The translations under genes and the position numbers were made by a program. A stretch of DNA of 64,000 nt, from the IMG/VR virus record IMGVR_UViG_3300003323_000915, positions 1 to 64,000 of that record, one strand, 5' to 3'. Each line of letters begins with the position of its first letter. The stretch's first letter is position 1. Shown one piece after another: positions 1 to 11,000 of this stretch. The notes beneath the pieces are model-generated. The model made no database searches. It was given only the letters and a program-made list of their open reading frames with translations, and was not told where the DNA came from. The stretch is from a virus.

Positions 1-225
1 GAAGGAACACGATTTTATTTCACCACGTGTGGTGTAAAGAAGAAATATGGTAATGTTGGCCTTCGCCTTGTGATCAGAAGTTCCGCAGATATTAACAATT
101 CGGCGCCGTATCCAATACCAGCCAATAGAGAAGGTGAGGTAATTCAAGAAGTGATAAAATACTTCGTGCTTAAACGCATGGAGCCTACAGATGAAGTCAG
201 GGACTCTAATGATCAAGCGGCATGA
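1..225 (+). CDS. C-terminal end of a gene cut by the window edge, probably a virion or connector protein
   Basis: Reading from base 1 gives 74 codons without a stop, ending in TGA at 223-225. The stop overlaps the next start as ATGA, so both genes are translationally coupled. The visible part has alternating hydrophobic and charged residues (GNVGLRLVIRSS) and no recognisable motif. Its place just upstream of tail-connector genes suggests a structural role, by position only. The start lies outside the window. Confidence 0.75.
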   Translation, partial: EGTRFYFTTCGVKKKYGNVGLRLVIRSSADINNSAPYPIPANREGEVIQEVIKYFVLKRMEPTDEVRDSNDQAA

Positions 226-989
226 GCGATAAATCTCAAGTTTATTTTTTGTCTACTTGCGTGGACGATTTCCTTTCCGACAATGATTTGCATAATGGAT
301 TTTTTCAAAAGGCATTGAAGTGGGCTCAGCGCGCAGTGAGAGAAATAAGACTTGATGTATTTCAGCATCCAAAAACGGTACTACTGAATGTTACTGAGCG
401 GAATACCATAGTTCTTCCTGAAGGATTTGTGGACTGGACAAAGGTTGGAGTCAAAAAGGGACAGTACGTTGTCACGCTGGCTCTTAATGACGACCTGAAT
501 ACACTTGAGCGTCATAAAAATGATGACAAGGTGATTGGCTTACTAAGTCAGCATATGCCTAACGGAACAAACCTGAACACATACGGAGGATATTCATTCT
601 ACAATTTCAATGGAATGAGTTTTCTTGGGTATGGCGGCGGACTTCCGAGCAAGGGATATTTTAAGATTGTGGATCATGGGGAGTGCAAAGAAATGTACCT
701 CGATTACGACTACAACTACAAGCAAGTGTACGTGGAGTATATCACCGATGGCATTAAGCCTTGCGAGCACACCGTTCTCCATCCGTACGAGTATGACTAT
801 GTATTAGCATACATGGAAATGATGTACGAAAAAAAGAACAATCCAAAGGCAACAAATTATTCAAAGGACGAGGCAGGTCGAGATTTATTTTTTGCTGAAA
901 AGAAATTAAGAGCGCGGTACAATGAACTTGATCCTCGCACACTGATAACAATGAGCCGAGCAGAGGCAAGAGTTACTACTAAACTTTAA
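222..989 (+). CDS. Putative head-tail connector / tail stabilisation protein
   Basis: 255 residues. ATG overlaps the stop of the preceding gene (ATGA). The N-terminal half (about 1-90) looks helical and includes KALKWAQRAVREIRLDVFQ and LPEGFVDWTKVGV. The middle (about 110-150) is rich in Gly, Tyr and Asn, and the C-terminus is helical with YVLAYMEMMYEKKNNP. Such proteins upstream of a very large tail protein in podoviruses are usually ring/adaptor proteins (P22 gp4-like or crAss-like stabilisation proteins). I infer that role from position, size and composition; no catalytic motif is visible. Confidence 0.5.
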   Translation: MSDKSQVYFLSTCVDDFLSDNDLHNGFFQKALKWAQRAVREIRLDVFQHPKTVLLNVTERNTIVLPEGFVDWTKVGVKKGQYVVTLALNDDLNTLERHKNDDKVIGLLSQHMPNGTNLNTYGGYSFYNFNGMSFLGYGGGLPSKGYFKIVDHGECKEMYLDYDYNYKQVYVEYITDGIKPCEHTVLHPYEYDYVLAYMEMMYEKKNNPKATNYSKDEAGRDLFFAEKKLRARYNELDPRTLITMSRAEARVTTKL

Positions 990-992
990 AAG

Positions 993-3900
993 TTGGACGC
1001 CGCAGAATCAGTCTTCATTCCTCTTGGCGGAGTAAACCAAGATGATAGCATCGTAACGCCGGTTCAAACATCGAGTGGCGACAGATCGCCATTTGAGATT
1101 GGGGATTATAGGTATGCACTGAACACACGAATAGGGTCAAGTCGGCACGACAACTTTGGAGATGTCGAGAATATAAAAGGTACCCAAAAGGTAACAACCT
1201 ATATTCCATCAGTCGAAAGGGAGACATGGACAAATGATAATCCGACATTTACCGGATCAATCGCAGGATGGCTGCAAGCTGGCGGATCTCCGGAAAAAAC
1301 ATGGGCATATGGATCTGGCGGTGGGTATTTCGGGGCCAAGGTGACTCTATCATCAGATGATTCAACTGAGCGGTTGTATCAATCAGAGAGCATTACAGCT
1401 GGAGATTATCTGGCAATTGAATACACATTCGGAAGGGATGTGGTGGTCTCAGATCCATCACTGATTGTCGGTCTGTATCTTGTTTTTATGTCTGGTGTGA
1501 CTGAACTATCATCGCTATACATTGACAATTTAAATTCATACGGCCCAGGTATATCAAATCCAGGGAACTCAATGAACATGCTAAGTCCGGTGACATGTGA
1601 CGGCATTGGCTTTAAGGTAGTGGTTTCTGGGTCTGGATCGTTATCAAATATTAAATACTCATTCAATAAATTCAAAATAACGCATATCTTCTCAACACCA
1701 GGGCCTCCACCATCCGGAAGGAGCAAGAATATCGGAAAGTATGAGGATCTTGAATTTCAACAGATTTACAATTGCAACTGGAATGAGAATGGCCAGCACA
1801 CTATAACTCGATGGGATGTTGCTACCAACACGATAATAGAAATTCTGAGATGGGAGGGTCTGAACTTCCAGGAAAATTCTTTTGTCAAAATGGCCAAGCT
1901 GGATAACTGGATCTCCTTCACAGACAAGATAAATCCACCGAGACTGATTGACACAAATACAATCAGTGATCTATTCTTGATCCTTGGCGCTGAGAATTTC
2001 AGGGAGTTCCACATCTCCCATCATAAATGGGCGCCAATCATGCCACCCGTGACAAGGATATTGTACGATGGATCACATAATAATTACGAGAAATTAAAAA
2101 ACAAAGCATACCAATTCTCATACCGATACATCTACAAAGGGAAATTGAAATCAAGATTCAGCCCAATCAGCAAGGCAAATGTAACTGCAAGCTGCGGTTT
2201 CTTCTATAGTCCTGGTCCTGGATTTACTGACAAGAGAATAACATCTATCGAGGTTGACATTCCAGGAATGTTATTGGATGTTCCTGGCGCATCAACGCAA
2301 TACAATTATTTCGATCATACTGACGTAAAATTTATAAACGCAGTTGAAACGATTGAGGTTGCATACCGGGAAGGTGAATTAGAGTTGTGGAAGTTATGGA
2401 TGCGTATACCAGTGACACCGGCTATACAACGGCTTTATTATTTCACTGGGGATGCGGACAATACACCAATTCCACAGGAAGATTTTAATCAGTTGTTTGA
2501 TACAGTTCCATTTTTAGCTGGTACTGTAGAGGCTGTTGATAATAGATTTGTTTACGCCGACTGCTTAAATGAGCAGCAGACTATGGATAATCTTGACATA
2601 ACAAATATGTCGGTTGTTCATAGCGATTTAACCGGATGGGCAAGTTCTTATCCCGGTGGATTCCCGGCGGTATCTCCTGTAGTTCAGGATGAGCTGTCAA
2701 GACTTAATAGTCTAAGTCAATTCTCTTTTAAACAGAGGGGTAAATATAAACTGGCGATACAATTCTTTCACCCGACAGGATGGAGAAGTGCTGGATATAC
2801 AATCGACACATGGGGGTATGATTCAGCCGATGTTCCAAAAAATGATCTTGTGGCGTTCAACTTCAAAATACCTAGTGGGGTCGTTCCTCCGGAGTGGGCC
2901 GTTGCTTATCAAATCATGCGAACTAACGTCCTTAATATTGATTTCTTCATGACCGGTATTGTGAATCAATTAATCCCTGTTATAGATAGCGTTGATACAA
3001 TTCTTGATCGGATATCAATTCCTGACAACACGAAGCAAGTTATTCGAGAACATTTCGCTAATAGCAAAATTGTATCCGGATACGATGCGGCTTCTTTTAC
3101 AGAAAGTTCTATTCAGCAAGAGATAGATGCAAGAGAAAGAGCAGCTCAAAATGATGGATGGAATAAGCTGCTCAAACTCAACGAAAATATTGGTAAGTTT
3201 TCCGGGTTCCCGGAACTTGCGCTATCAAATAAATTCCTAAACAAAAACCTTCGTCACAATCCCATTATTGGAGATCTCGCAAACCAAATATTAAAAGTTC
3301 AACAAACCAATATCATAAACGATTGTAGTCGTATTATGATAGACATAAACAACTGGTACAATGCCGCAAAAAAAACAGCAACGGCTGATCAGCCTACGGT
3401 AAACAAGCTTTTCTATAATTACCGAGTTGGAGACAGGGTCAGATTTACCGGAAGCGACGTGGCAAATCCGTCAAATGTAAATCAGACCAAGATTTATGAT
3501 GTCCCGATAATTTCATTTACCGGCAAGGCAATATTGATTGAGCGCCCAGCTGGTCTTATGTGGATACCAGGCCCAACATCATTCTCCGCTGATGATTTTA
3601 TAATTGAGGTATACACCCCAAAGACTGCAAATGAAAGTGATTTCTTCTACTACGAAACCGGTGAGGTGTATCCTGTGCTGTATCCGGGTAAATCGAATAG
3701 AGATTTTGCAAAAAGAGATTGGACGTATACTAATAACGCGGCGGTAACATCAAGCACGTACGGGCCGTTCAATTTTTTCAATAAGTTACCATTTTTCTAC
3801 GCCGACTGTCTTGCTGTATCAAGAACTGTGTATCGGGATTACTTAAGCTCAATGTCTCCGGCATTTTTATCTGGTGCTACAGGCATCAGCATGAATCCTG

Positions 3901-5093
3901 ATCCGGGCATGAATTATGATTATTGGGACAGATACAACGGGAGACCTACGATAACGTATAGGGACCTTCCGCCGGTGAAATTCATTGCCACACAGGCAAG
4001 GTTCAGCGGTAAGATAGTCGAGCAGTCGTTGGTTAATCAATTGAACAGATTTAATGATGCCGATCAGTACAATTACCCGTCAGAATATGGCAGGATCAGA
4101 AACATCATCAATACAGCCAACGCCCAGGTCGAAAGCATCGGCAGTATTATTCTGATGATTGGCGAGCGTGAAGCCTGGAGCGTGTATGTGAATAGAACAA
4201 CGCTTGAGGATTTAAGCGGCAACACTCAAGTATCGCTAAGCAATCAGGTACTTGGTAGCTATAATACGCTCCTTGGTAGCCACGGAACACTGAATCCGGA
4301 AAGCGTGTCACAATATCGTGGTAAGGTTTACTGGTGGGATGCAATAAATGGCGCGTGGATACGGTATGGCCGTGACGGCATCACTGCGATATCCGATTAC
4401 AAGATGCGGAATTGGTTTAAGGAATTGAGTGATCTTCTGATCACAAAATACCTGACCGATGAGTTGCCGACTGCAATAAGTTCGTACGATCCGTTCAATG
4501 ATGAACTTGTGACGTTCATAAATCACAGCTCTCTCCCTGCAACATTCCGCGGATACGATTCATACAAAGGATTTTTATTCAGTGAACGGGATACGCGATG
4601 GAAATCTGCACATAGCTACGCGCCGGAAAGATTCGCAAAAATCAATAATCAGCTCGTAAGCTTTAAAGAAGCAGACATTTATTTGCATGAGATCGATGAA
4701 GATCATTACAACACTTTCTACGGAGTAAAGTACGACTCAAAAATAGAACCTGTATTCAATAAGGATTTATTTTCAGTGAAGCATTGGCAAAACATGATCG
4801 TCGTTTCTACAAATAAATGGTTTGTGGAGCGAGTCATTTCAGAGTATCGCGGGAAGAAAGCATTGATATCGAGCCGGGTTAAGATTGATCAGGTAGAAGA
4901 ACGTGAAGATTCTTATTTTTTGGCATTTAAGCGCGATCTGAATACACCAAATGTGTCAAATCCGATTGTAAATGGACAGGCTGTTCGGTGCAAGGCTATA
5001 CAGGTGTTATTAACTCTTGATCCTGACGTGGATTACTTGAGCTTGATGCATATGGCCACCAGCACGTATATCGATTCACCAAAAAATCCGTAA
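993..5093 (+). CDS. Large tail tube/nozzle (muzzle-like) protein
   Basis: 1366 residues. The start is TTG at 993, three bases after the previous stop; no ATG lies near the conserved-looking N-terminus (PLGGVNQDDSIVTP). The composition is that of a beta-rich structural protein: many Tyr, Asn and Gly, few Cys, no signal peptide and no membrane segment. Size and position after the connector gene match the P22 gp10-like tail nozzle or crAss-like muzzle proteins, which form the distal tube of short tails. A helical stretch around 690-790 interrupts the beta-rich parts. The virion role is fairly secure; the exact homology is inferred. Confidence 0.6.
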   Translation: MDAAESVFIPLGGVNQDDSIVTPVQTSSGDRSPFEIGDYRYALNTRIGSSRHDNFGDVENIKGTQKVTTYIPSVERETWTNDNPTFTGSIAGWLQAGGSPEKTWAYGSGGGYFGAKVTLSSDDSTERLYQSESITAGDYLAIEYTFGRDVVVSDPSLIVGLYLVFMSGVTELSSLYIDNLNSYGPGISNPGNSMNMLSPVTCDGIGFKVVVSGSGSLSNIKYSFNKFKITHIFSTPGPPPSGRSKNIGKYEDLEFQQIYNCNWNENGQHTITRWDVATNTIIEILRWEGLNFQENSFVKMAKLDNWISFTDKINPPRLIDTNTISDLFLILGAENFREFHISHHKWAPIMPPVTRILYDGSHNNYEKLKNKAYQFSYRYIYKGKLKSRFSPISKANVTASCGFFYSPGPGFTDKRITSIEVDIPGMLLDVPGASTQYNYFDHTDVKFINAVETIEVAYREGELELWKLWMRIPVTPAIQRLYYFTGDADNTPIPQEDFNQLFDTVPFLAGTVEAVDNRFVYADCLNEQQTMDNLDITNMSVVHSDLTGWASSYPGGFPAVSPVVQDELSRLNSLSQFSFKQRGKYKLAIQFFHPTGWRSAGYTIDTWGYDSADVPKNDLVAFNFKIPSGVVPPEWAVAYQIMRTNVLNIDFFMTGIVNQLIPVIDSVDTILDRISIPDNTKQVIREHFANSKIVSGYDAASFTESSIQQEIDARERAAQNDGWNKLLKLNENIGKFSGFPELALSNKFLNKNLRHNPIIGDLANQILKVQQTNIINDCSRIMIDINNWYNAAKKTATADQPTVNKLFYNYRVGDRVRFTGSDVANPSNVNQTKIYDVPIISFTGKAILIERPAGLMWIPGPTSFSADDFIIEVYTPKTANESDFFYYETGEVYPVLYPGKSNRDFAKRDWTYTNNAAVTSSTYGPFNFFNKLPFFYADCLAVSRTVYRDYLSSMSPAFLSGATGISMNPDPGMNYDYWDRYNGRPTITYRDLPPVKFIATQARFSGKIVEQSLVNQLNRFNDADQYNYPSEYGRIRNIINTANAQVESIGSIILMIGEREAWSVYVNRTTLEDLSGNTQVSLSNQVLGSYNTLLGSHGTLNPESVSQYRGKVYWWDAINGAWIRYGRDGITAISDYKMRNWFKELSDLLITKYLTDELPTAISSYDPFNDELVTFINHSSLPATFRGYDSYKGFLFSERDTRWKSAHSYAPERFAKINNQLVSFKEADIYLHEIDEDHYNTFYGVKYDSKIEPVFNKDLFSVKHWQNMIVVSTNKWFVERVISEYRGKKALISSRVKIDQVEEREDSYFLAFKRDLNTPNVSNPIVNGQAVRCKAIQVLLTLDPDVDYLSLMHMATSTYIDSPKNP

Positions 5094-5101
5094 ATTCGAC
5101 C

Positions 5102-5554
5102 ATGGAAATCATTAAGAATGCAGACGCTGATATCCTACATGGAGGGCCAAATATTGATCAAAAAATAGACGTCCTTGAGGCTTTAATGCTTGCGAATTTC
5201 CCGGAAGTAAAATGTGATTTAGTCCATCGGTTCACCCCGGGATTGTACACGAGAGAGATATTTATGCCGGCAGGTTCTTTGATCACATCCAAAATACACA
5301 ACACGGAACATCCTTTTGTTGTATCAAAAGGGGTTGTTTCTGTGTTTACGGATGCTGATGGCGAAGTGTTAATTAAGGCTCCACATTGCGGGATAACAAA
5401 ACCGGGAACGCGCCGAGTTCTTTACGTTCACGAAGACTGTGTTTGGCTTACATTCCACCGGTGTGAAGATGGTGAGACGGTTGAGGATATTGAAAAGAGA
5501 ATTATTGAGCCTCATGACAACATTTTATTAAGCGGGAATCAACTAAAATCTTGA
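5102..5554 (+). CDS. Cupin-fold phage protein
   Basis: 150 residues, starting 8 bases after the tail protein. Residues about 45-125 have a cupin-like pattern: FTPGLYTREIFMPAGS, then IHNTEHPFVVSKGVVSV, IKAPHCGITKPGTRRVLY and EDCVWLTFH. Small cupin-like proteins with this wording occur among the tail and internal-protein genes of T7-like and related podoviruses. Histidines in the barrel could bind a metal or ligand. Function is unknown; a virion-associated or assembly role is inferred from the neighbours. Confidence 0.6.
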   Translation: MEIIKNADADILHGGPNIDQKIDVLEALMLANFPEVKCDLVHRFTPGLYTREIFMPAGSLITSKIHNTEHPFVVSKGVVSVFTDADGEVLIKAPHCGITKPGTRRVLYVHEDCVWLTFHRCEDGETVEDIEKRIIEPHDNILLSGNQLKS

Positions 5555-5558
5555 GACT

Positions 5559-6134
5559 ATGACATGGATAGCAGTAGGAGTAGGGGTGGCAGGATTGGCG
5601 TATAGCGTGTATTCTTCTGAGCACGCAAAAAGTCAAGCCAACAAAGCTCAGAAAGCAGAACAGGATGCCATCAATAATGGCCCAAAATATCAAGTTCAAG
5701 ATGAAGCTTATCAGAACAGGAACATCGCCGAAGGGCAGGCTTTTGGTAGAAATAGAGCTATTCAGATGCAGCAGCAAAATATCGGGCAGGAAGCGTCGAA
5801 CGCCGGCGCTGCGGCGCGTGATGTTTCGAGTAGCACGTCTGATTTACTGAGCACGATTGCCGCCATTAACGCCAACAAGAACACCAATCTGCGCGGACTT
5901 GCGCAAGACGAGGCTCAGGTGCAGCAACAAAACCTAGGGTCTCTTTACAATGCGAACAATAACCTGATCGACGAAAAGGATAAGGCGTGGAATTACAATT
6001 CAAACATGCCGTATCAAATGAAGATCGCAATGCTTCGCGATAAGATACAATACAACCAAAACGTACAACAGAAAGCAACTGACAATGCCTTTGCTTCAGC
6101 AACATCAATTGCCGGCGCATACGCGAACAAATAA
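5559..6134 (+). CDS. Small internal virion protein, probably ejected (T7 gp14-like by position)
   Basis: 191 residues. A short hydrophobic Gly/Ala N-terminus (IAVGVGVAGLAYSVYSS, about 3-19) is followed by an Ala/Gln/Asn-rich, strongly helical body with long runs lacking proline (about 20-190). This architecture and the place as the first of three internal-protein genes resemble small podovirus ejection proteins that insert in the host envelope during DNA entry. The assignment rests on composition and synteny, with no signature motif. Confidence 0.5.
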   Translation: MTWIAVGVGVAGLAYSVYSSEHAKSQANKAQKAEQDAINNGPKYQVQDEAYQNRNIAEGQAFGRNRAIQMQQQNIGQEASNAGAAARDVSSSTSDLLSTIAAINANKNTNLRGLAQDEAQVQQQNLGSLYNANNNLIDEKDKAWNYNSNMPYQMKIAMLRDKIQYNQNVQQKATDNAFASATSIAGAYANK

Positions 6135-6139
6135 AAACT

Positions 6140-8026
6140 ATGGCGTACAGGGAATTCCACTATGAAAAGCAGTATGCCGCCCCTGACGCAAGTCAGTTCA
6201 TGGACCACACCACTCAGGCTGTGGCTCATCTTTTTGATTCCGTGCGCCGAAGCCGCGAAGAACGGATAAAATCAACAAACCAATTCGAGTATGACCTGTC
6301 GAATGGCGCCTTTGATAACGACCAAAAGATTCTGACTGAGTACGCTAAAAATGTGGTTAATGCTGGTAAAAACGAGATTTACCATACCGGCAAAATAAGT
6401 AATGACACAGCCTCAAAAATGGCTCAAGGAAAGTCGTTGCAGCAGCTGAGTAAAATACAGATGGAGAAGACAAAAAATCTCCAATCTGAAATATTATCCC
6501 GTGACGCAAAAGATCCATACTACGACTCCAGTCTGGACATGAACCGGCTGAAGGTGGCTGTGAATGGAGAGGACAATAACGTGAACATGTTCGACAGGTC
6601 TGATAGACTGGTAATGTTCGAAAAGCAACTCGGCGGCATCGATTCATTCAAGTACAACAACTACAAGGCTGATTTTGTAAAGGCGTCAGGCCAAAGATAC
6701 AGGGAGCAAACGACTGGCAATCCTAACGCTACAAAGACAAGATATGATCAAGCTACGTTTTGGGATGACTCAACCGGCAAGCCTGGGGTAACAGATAAGC
6801 ACGCGATTGATTACATCAACAGCGATCCTCAGGGAAGAGTTGATCAGTACTTCAACAAAAAGGTAAATAACCAGCTTGATGACGAGATCAAAAAGATGAA
6901 ATCGAGTGGTGATTCCCGTGTGGCATGGATGAAAGGCAAAAGCGATGCCGAAATCAAGAATGAGTTAATAAATGATCCATCAAAAAATATCATCAACAGC
7001 CAGGATTACGGTGTTCGTAAAAGGAATTTAGCGAAGGCCGACCTGCAAGAAGCAGACCGGATAAACACGAAGGTATCAGTCGACTATAAGGCCGACAAAA
7101 ATCCCAATGCGTCTTTGTATAAGAACGACAATATTGCCCACGGCTACTCATTCAATAACTCGAAGTCAGTTGGCGCCGAGCCAGGGAAGGCTCCCGCGGC
7201 ATTTGATAATCCGGGCCCCGGCGGAGTGTTGTTCCAGAAGAACGGTAAACCTATCACCTTCAGCTCGACCACTCCGATCAGGACTGACATAAATACCGGC
7301 AGAACAAACCGCTCAAAGATTGGAAGCGTACCATTCAATCTTACTGGATACCAGTTACAGGCATTCAACACAAACGGTTACCCTGTCCTTCTCCACGGCA
7401 CCGATACGCAGTCGATGATTGACTATATCAACAACATGCCACTGGATTATTTCGATCCTAACGGTAAGTTTAAGTTACAGCCGGAGTTAAAGGTTGCTTT
7501 GCAAGGGTACACCGTAAATCAAGCTCACATTCTTAATGCGGCAAACAATAACGAGCAGGAAATTCAATCGCGAATCTCCGCCGCCGCAAATGCCAACGAC
7601 CAAGACAAGGTGGCGATCGAGGAGGAAAATCTTGAGAAGCTGAGAACGCTTAAAAAACTTATTGGTTCTGGTGTCGACGATCAGGAATTGGCGCTCGCCG
7701 CGAGCCGAGCCGGAATAAATGGTGTCCAGGTAAACGAACTTGTGCAGGCATCTGATCAGGACTTGTCAAACATCAATGCCATCACGCAAGGTTTGAACCT
7801 GAAAGATAAGTCAAAATGGAACGACGACATGCTCCGTATTGATCAGGCATATCGAAACAGATATCAGCAAGCGGTTGCTGCCGGATTTAAGCCAGTTGCA
7901 GAAAAGAAGCCAGCACGACAAAAAAACTCAGTTCCAACCGTCTCCAGCGCAGAAGATTACGATAAAATACCACCTGGCGGAAAATATATGGACCCGGATG
8001 GTAATGTCAGGACAAAGAAAAAATAA
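6140..8026 (+). CDS. Internal virion/ejection protein (middle of three)
   Basis: 628 residues, soluble, mostly helical and charged. It begins 5 bases after the preceding stop, and its own stop TAA shares a base with the ATG of the next gene (TAATG). The C-terminus is a short Pro/Lys linker ending with DPDGNVRTKKK. Position between a small Ala-rich protein and a giant polyvalent protein matches the second internal core/ejection protein of podoviruses. No enzymatic motif seen. Confidence 0.5.
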   Translation: MAYREFHYEKQYAAPDASQFMDHTTQAVAHLFDSVRRSREERIKSTNQFEYDLSNGAFDNDQKILTEYAKNVVNAGKNEIYHTGKISNDTASKMAQGKSLQQLSKIQMEKTKNLQSEILSRDAKDPYYDSSLDMNRLKVAVNGEDNNVNMFDRSDRLVMFEKQLGGIDSFKYNNYKADFVKASGQRYREQTTGNPNATKTRYDQATFWDDSTGKPGVTDKHAIDYINSDPQGRVDQYFNKKVNNQLDDEIKKMKSSGDSRVAWMKGKSDAEIKNELINDPSKNIINSQDYGVRKRNLAKADLQEADRINTKVSVDYKADKNPNASLYKNDNIAHGYSFNNSKSVGAEPGKAPAAFDNPGPGGVLFQKNGKPITFSSTTPIRTDINTGRTNRSKIGSVPFNLTGYQLQAFNTNGYPVLLHGTDTQSMIDYINNMPLDYFDPNGKFKLQPELKVALQGYTVNQAHILNAANNNEQEIQSRISAAANANDQDKVAIEEENLEKLRTLKKLIGSGVDDQELALAASRAGINGVQVNELVQASDQDLSNINAITQGLNLKDKSKWNDDMLRIDQAYRNRYQQAVAAGFKPVAEKKPARQKNSVPTVSSAEDYDKIPPGGKYMDPDGNVRTKKK

Positions 8027-11000
8027 TGGGTAAACAGGTAAAATGGACGCCTCCGGAGGATGATTTAGTCGTTGACCAAAACGAACAGGAAAAGCCTGCC
8101 CAAAAATGGACGCCTCCTGAAGAGGATGCCATCGTTGAGCCAGTAAAAAAAAAAGACCAGCCGAATCAATCAGCTTCTTCGAGCGACTCGCAAGATCTTG
8201 GCGAGCCTTCTGGAAAGAGTACAACAAATACTCCGCAATTAAGCGAAAAACAAAAAGCAACATTTCGCGAAAATGTACTAAAGACTCCGGAACAAAAAAA
8301 GGCTGAAGATCTTAAGAATAAATTCGTTGATACCCAGCTGAAGGACGCCGTTGGAATAGACGAAACCCAATCCAAAGGGTTTACTGAATCATTCCTGCGC
8401 ACCGTTCAATCCGGGTTATCTGATCAAATCCCAAAAGAGTATTACGCGCAACGCCTGCGTATGAGCAAAGGTAACTTTGGTGATCTGTACGATCGTAGGA
8501 GTGACATCAATGCGTTTGGCGGCCCTGAATTCAGTAAGCAGTTACCAAAGGGCACATCCATCGACGCATTTTCCGAGTGGAATAATAAGCAGGATTTTAA
8601 GACAAAACAAAAATCGTACGATGAGCGTGCGAAGCTATTCTTAACCGAGAAACTTGGTGCGAAAGGATTTGAAGATCTGAAACAAAAGTTCATACAAGAA
8701 AACCAGGAAGAAAGGCTTGGATATGAGAAGAATATCCAGCAGCAAAATCAGGAGGTGGCAATTAAAACAGCTGGGGTTACACAGGATCTTAAAGGCATAA
8801 ATGGCGCCGGGGACTTCCTGAGCTTTGCAGGAAATATGATCGGACAGGCGTTATACCGAGCCCCGATCAATCTTGGTACCGGTCCGGCAGGATCAATCAT
8901 TTCAGAATCAGCATCTATCTACGATCAGCAACTTGATCTCATCGCGCAAAAGGAAGGCATCTCCCGGGAAGAGGTGATAAAGAGAGGCCTGGATAAACCA
9001 GCCGAAGGGCAGGCGCTGGCGGTGCTGGCCGGTACGCTGGATGCCGCCAGCGAATTCAATATCGTTGGTCTATTCAAGAAAGCCGCCGGGAAGCAATTGA
9101 CTGAGAATGTCGTCAAGCAATTTGTGAAAGGATTTGTGCGTGGCGCAGCACCAGAAGCGGTGACTGAGGCTGCCCAAGGAGAAATTGAGGAATTCGCCGC
9201 ATCGAAAGGAGCAGGCACAGAGTATCACCCAGACGCATGGCGAATCGCCACAAACGCAGTTGGAGCATTCATTGGCGGAGGAGTTCTTGGAGGTGGCGCG
9301 AATGTGAAGCTGAGTCCTATCTTGAAATCAATGCCGACACAGGACGTAGTCAACACCGCGACAACCGGACAGTCTTCTAACAACATAAAGTCAATTGAAC
9401 AAGCTGCCGATATTATCGACGCAAAAGTCCAAGACGCAGATGATACGACTGTCACCAAAGAGGTGAAGCAAGAAGAGCAATCAACACAACCAGAATTCAA
9501 GGAACCAGTAATAACACAAAACCAAGGAGACGATGCCTTACAAATCAGCGAGCCAACGGGCGTACTTCCAAGTTCACAGGAAGGAACTGGAAGCGAAGGG
9601 AGTGAACGTGGAGGAGTGGAACCAGTCGAGCAAGGGACTGGTACTGCCGAACAAGGTAGCCAGCAAAAAGAAGCTGGCAGAACGAATGAAGGAACGCAAG
9701 AAAAGAAAAGCATCTTAAATCAAGATACAGATTTAACAGGAGAACCGAAGGAAGACTTTATGCTTACTGAAGGTGAGCAAATCAAGAAAGTTCCAGATAA
9801 AAAATCTTTAGTTAATAAATTAGAAGAAATAGGGGCTCCTAAAAAATTGATTGAGAGTATCAGCAAATCAGCTACTCTTGAAAATTATAATTCACTGTTG
9901 ACACTTGGTAAGGTATATCATACATTGAATAATGCGGGTATAGAAAATAAAATTTACATCTCTAATCTCAGTAAATTATTCGGATATAAAGACACAATAG
10001 TACACGAGGCAGTTCATCTCGCTAGTATCGTTGCGATCGATGACTATCTGTATGAAAAGGAAAATGATGTTAAAGTGAGGTATCTAACAGATTCACAAAG
10101 GGAATCACTTGATTATATTGATAACATTTTTCAGAAGGCTAAGAAAAAATCAAAAGTAAAGACATATGGTTATACTGATCTGCATGAATTTTTTGCTGAG
10201 TTTATATCAAGCGAAAAATTCAGGAATAGATTATCCAGAGATTTAGAGAGTAAGTCAATTGTTCGGCGAGTAGCTGACTCTATAATTAATTTTATAGAGG
10301 AATTAACAGGACTGAGTCTATCGAAATCTAAAAATAATGATGTACTAGAGCAGCTTAATAAAATTAATAGTGAAATTGAAAACGTGTATGATGGCCGCAA
10401 TAAAGTAATACAAGAAGCTGTTAGATCCGGTCGATATGTAGCCTACATTCATTTAGGCAAAATGACAGCTAACGATGCAAAAACTATCATAGAATCAGCT
10501 GGAATAAAAGTTCCTGACTCCATACTTAAACTTGCAAAAGAGGAAAATAATAATTCACAACAAAACACTGTAGAAAATGAAAACGTACAGCAACAAGAAC
10601 AAACCGAAGCTGGGCTCGGGGGGCAGATTCAAAGCACTGAAGGAGAAACTAAGCAAAGAGAAAGGGGTGGAGAATCCGGGCGCACTCACAGCCAGCCTGG
10701 GAAGGAAGAAATACGGAGCGAAGAAAATGGAGGCAATGGCCGCCAAAGGAAAAAAAGCCTCCTGAACCGAGCGCACGAAGGAGTCAGTGATGAGCAGGTA
10801 AAATCGTCGATCGAAAAACATGGCCTTACCTATGAAGTTGAAAGCCATATATCCGCTGAGAAGTCAGCACAGAAATTTATTGATGACGTCGGCGTAGAAA
10901 ATGCAATAGAGGCTGTACGAAATAACGAAGTGGACGATGGCGCCGCCGCGTTCGTGTGGGCAAAAGCAATTGACGAAGTCGGACGTAAGCTCGCAGCAGC

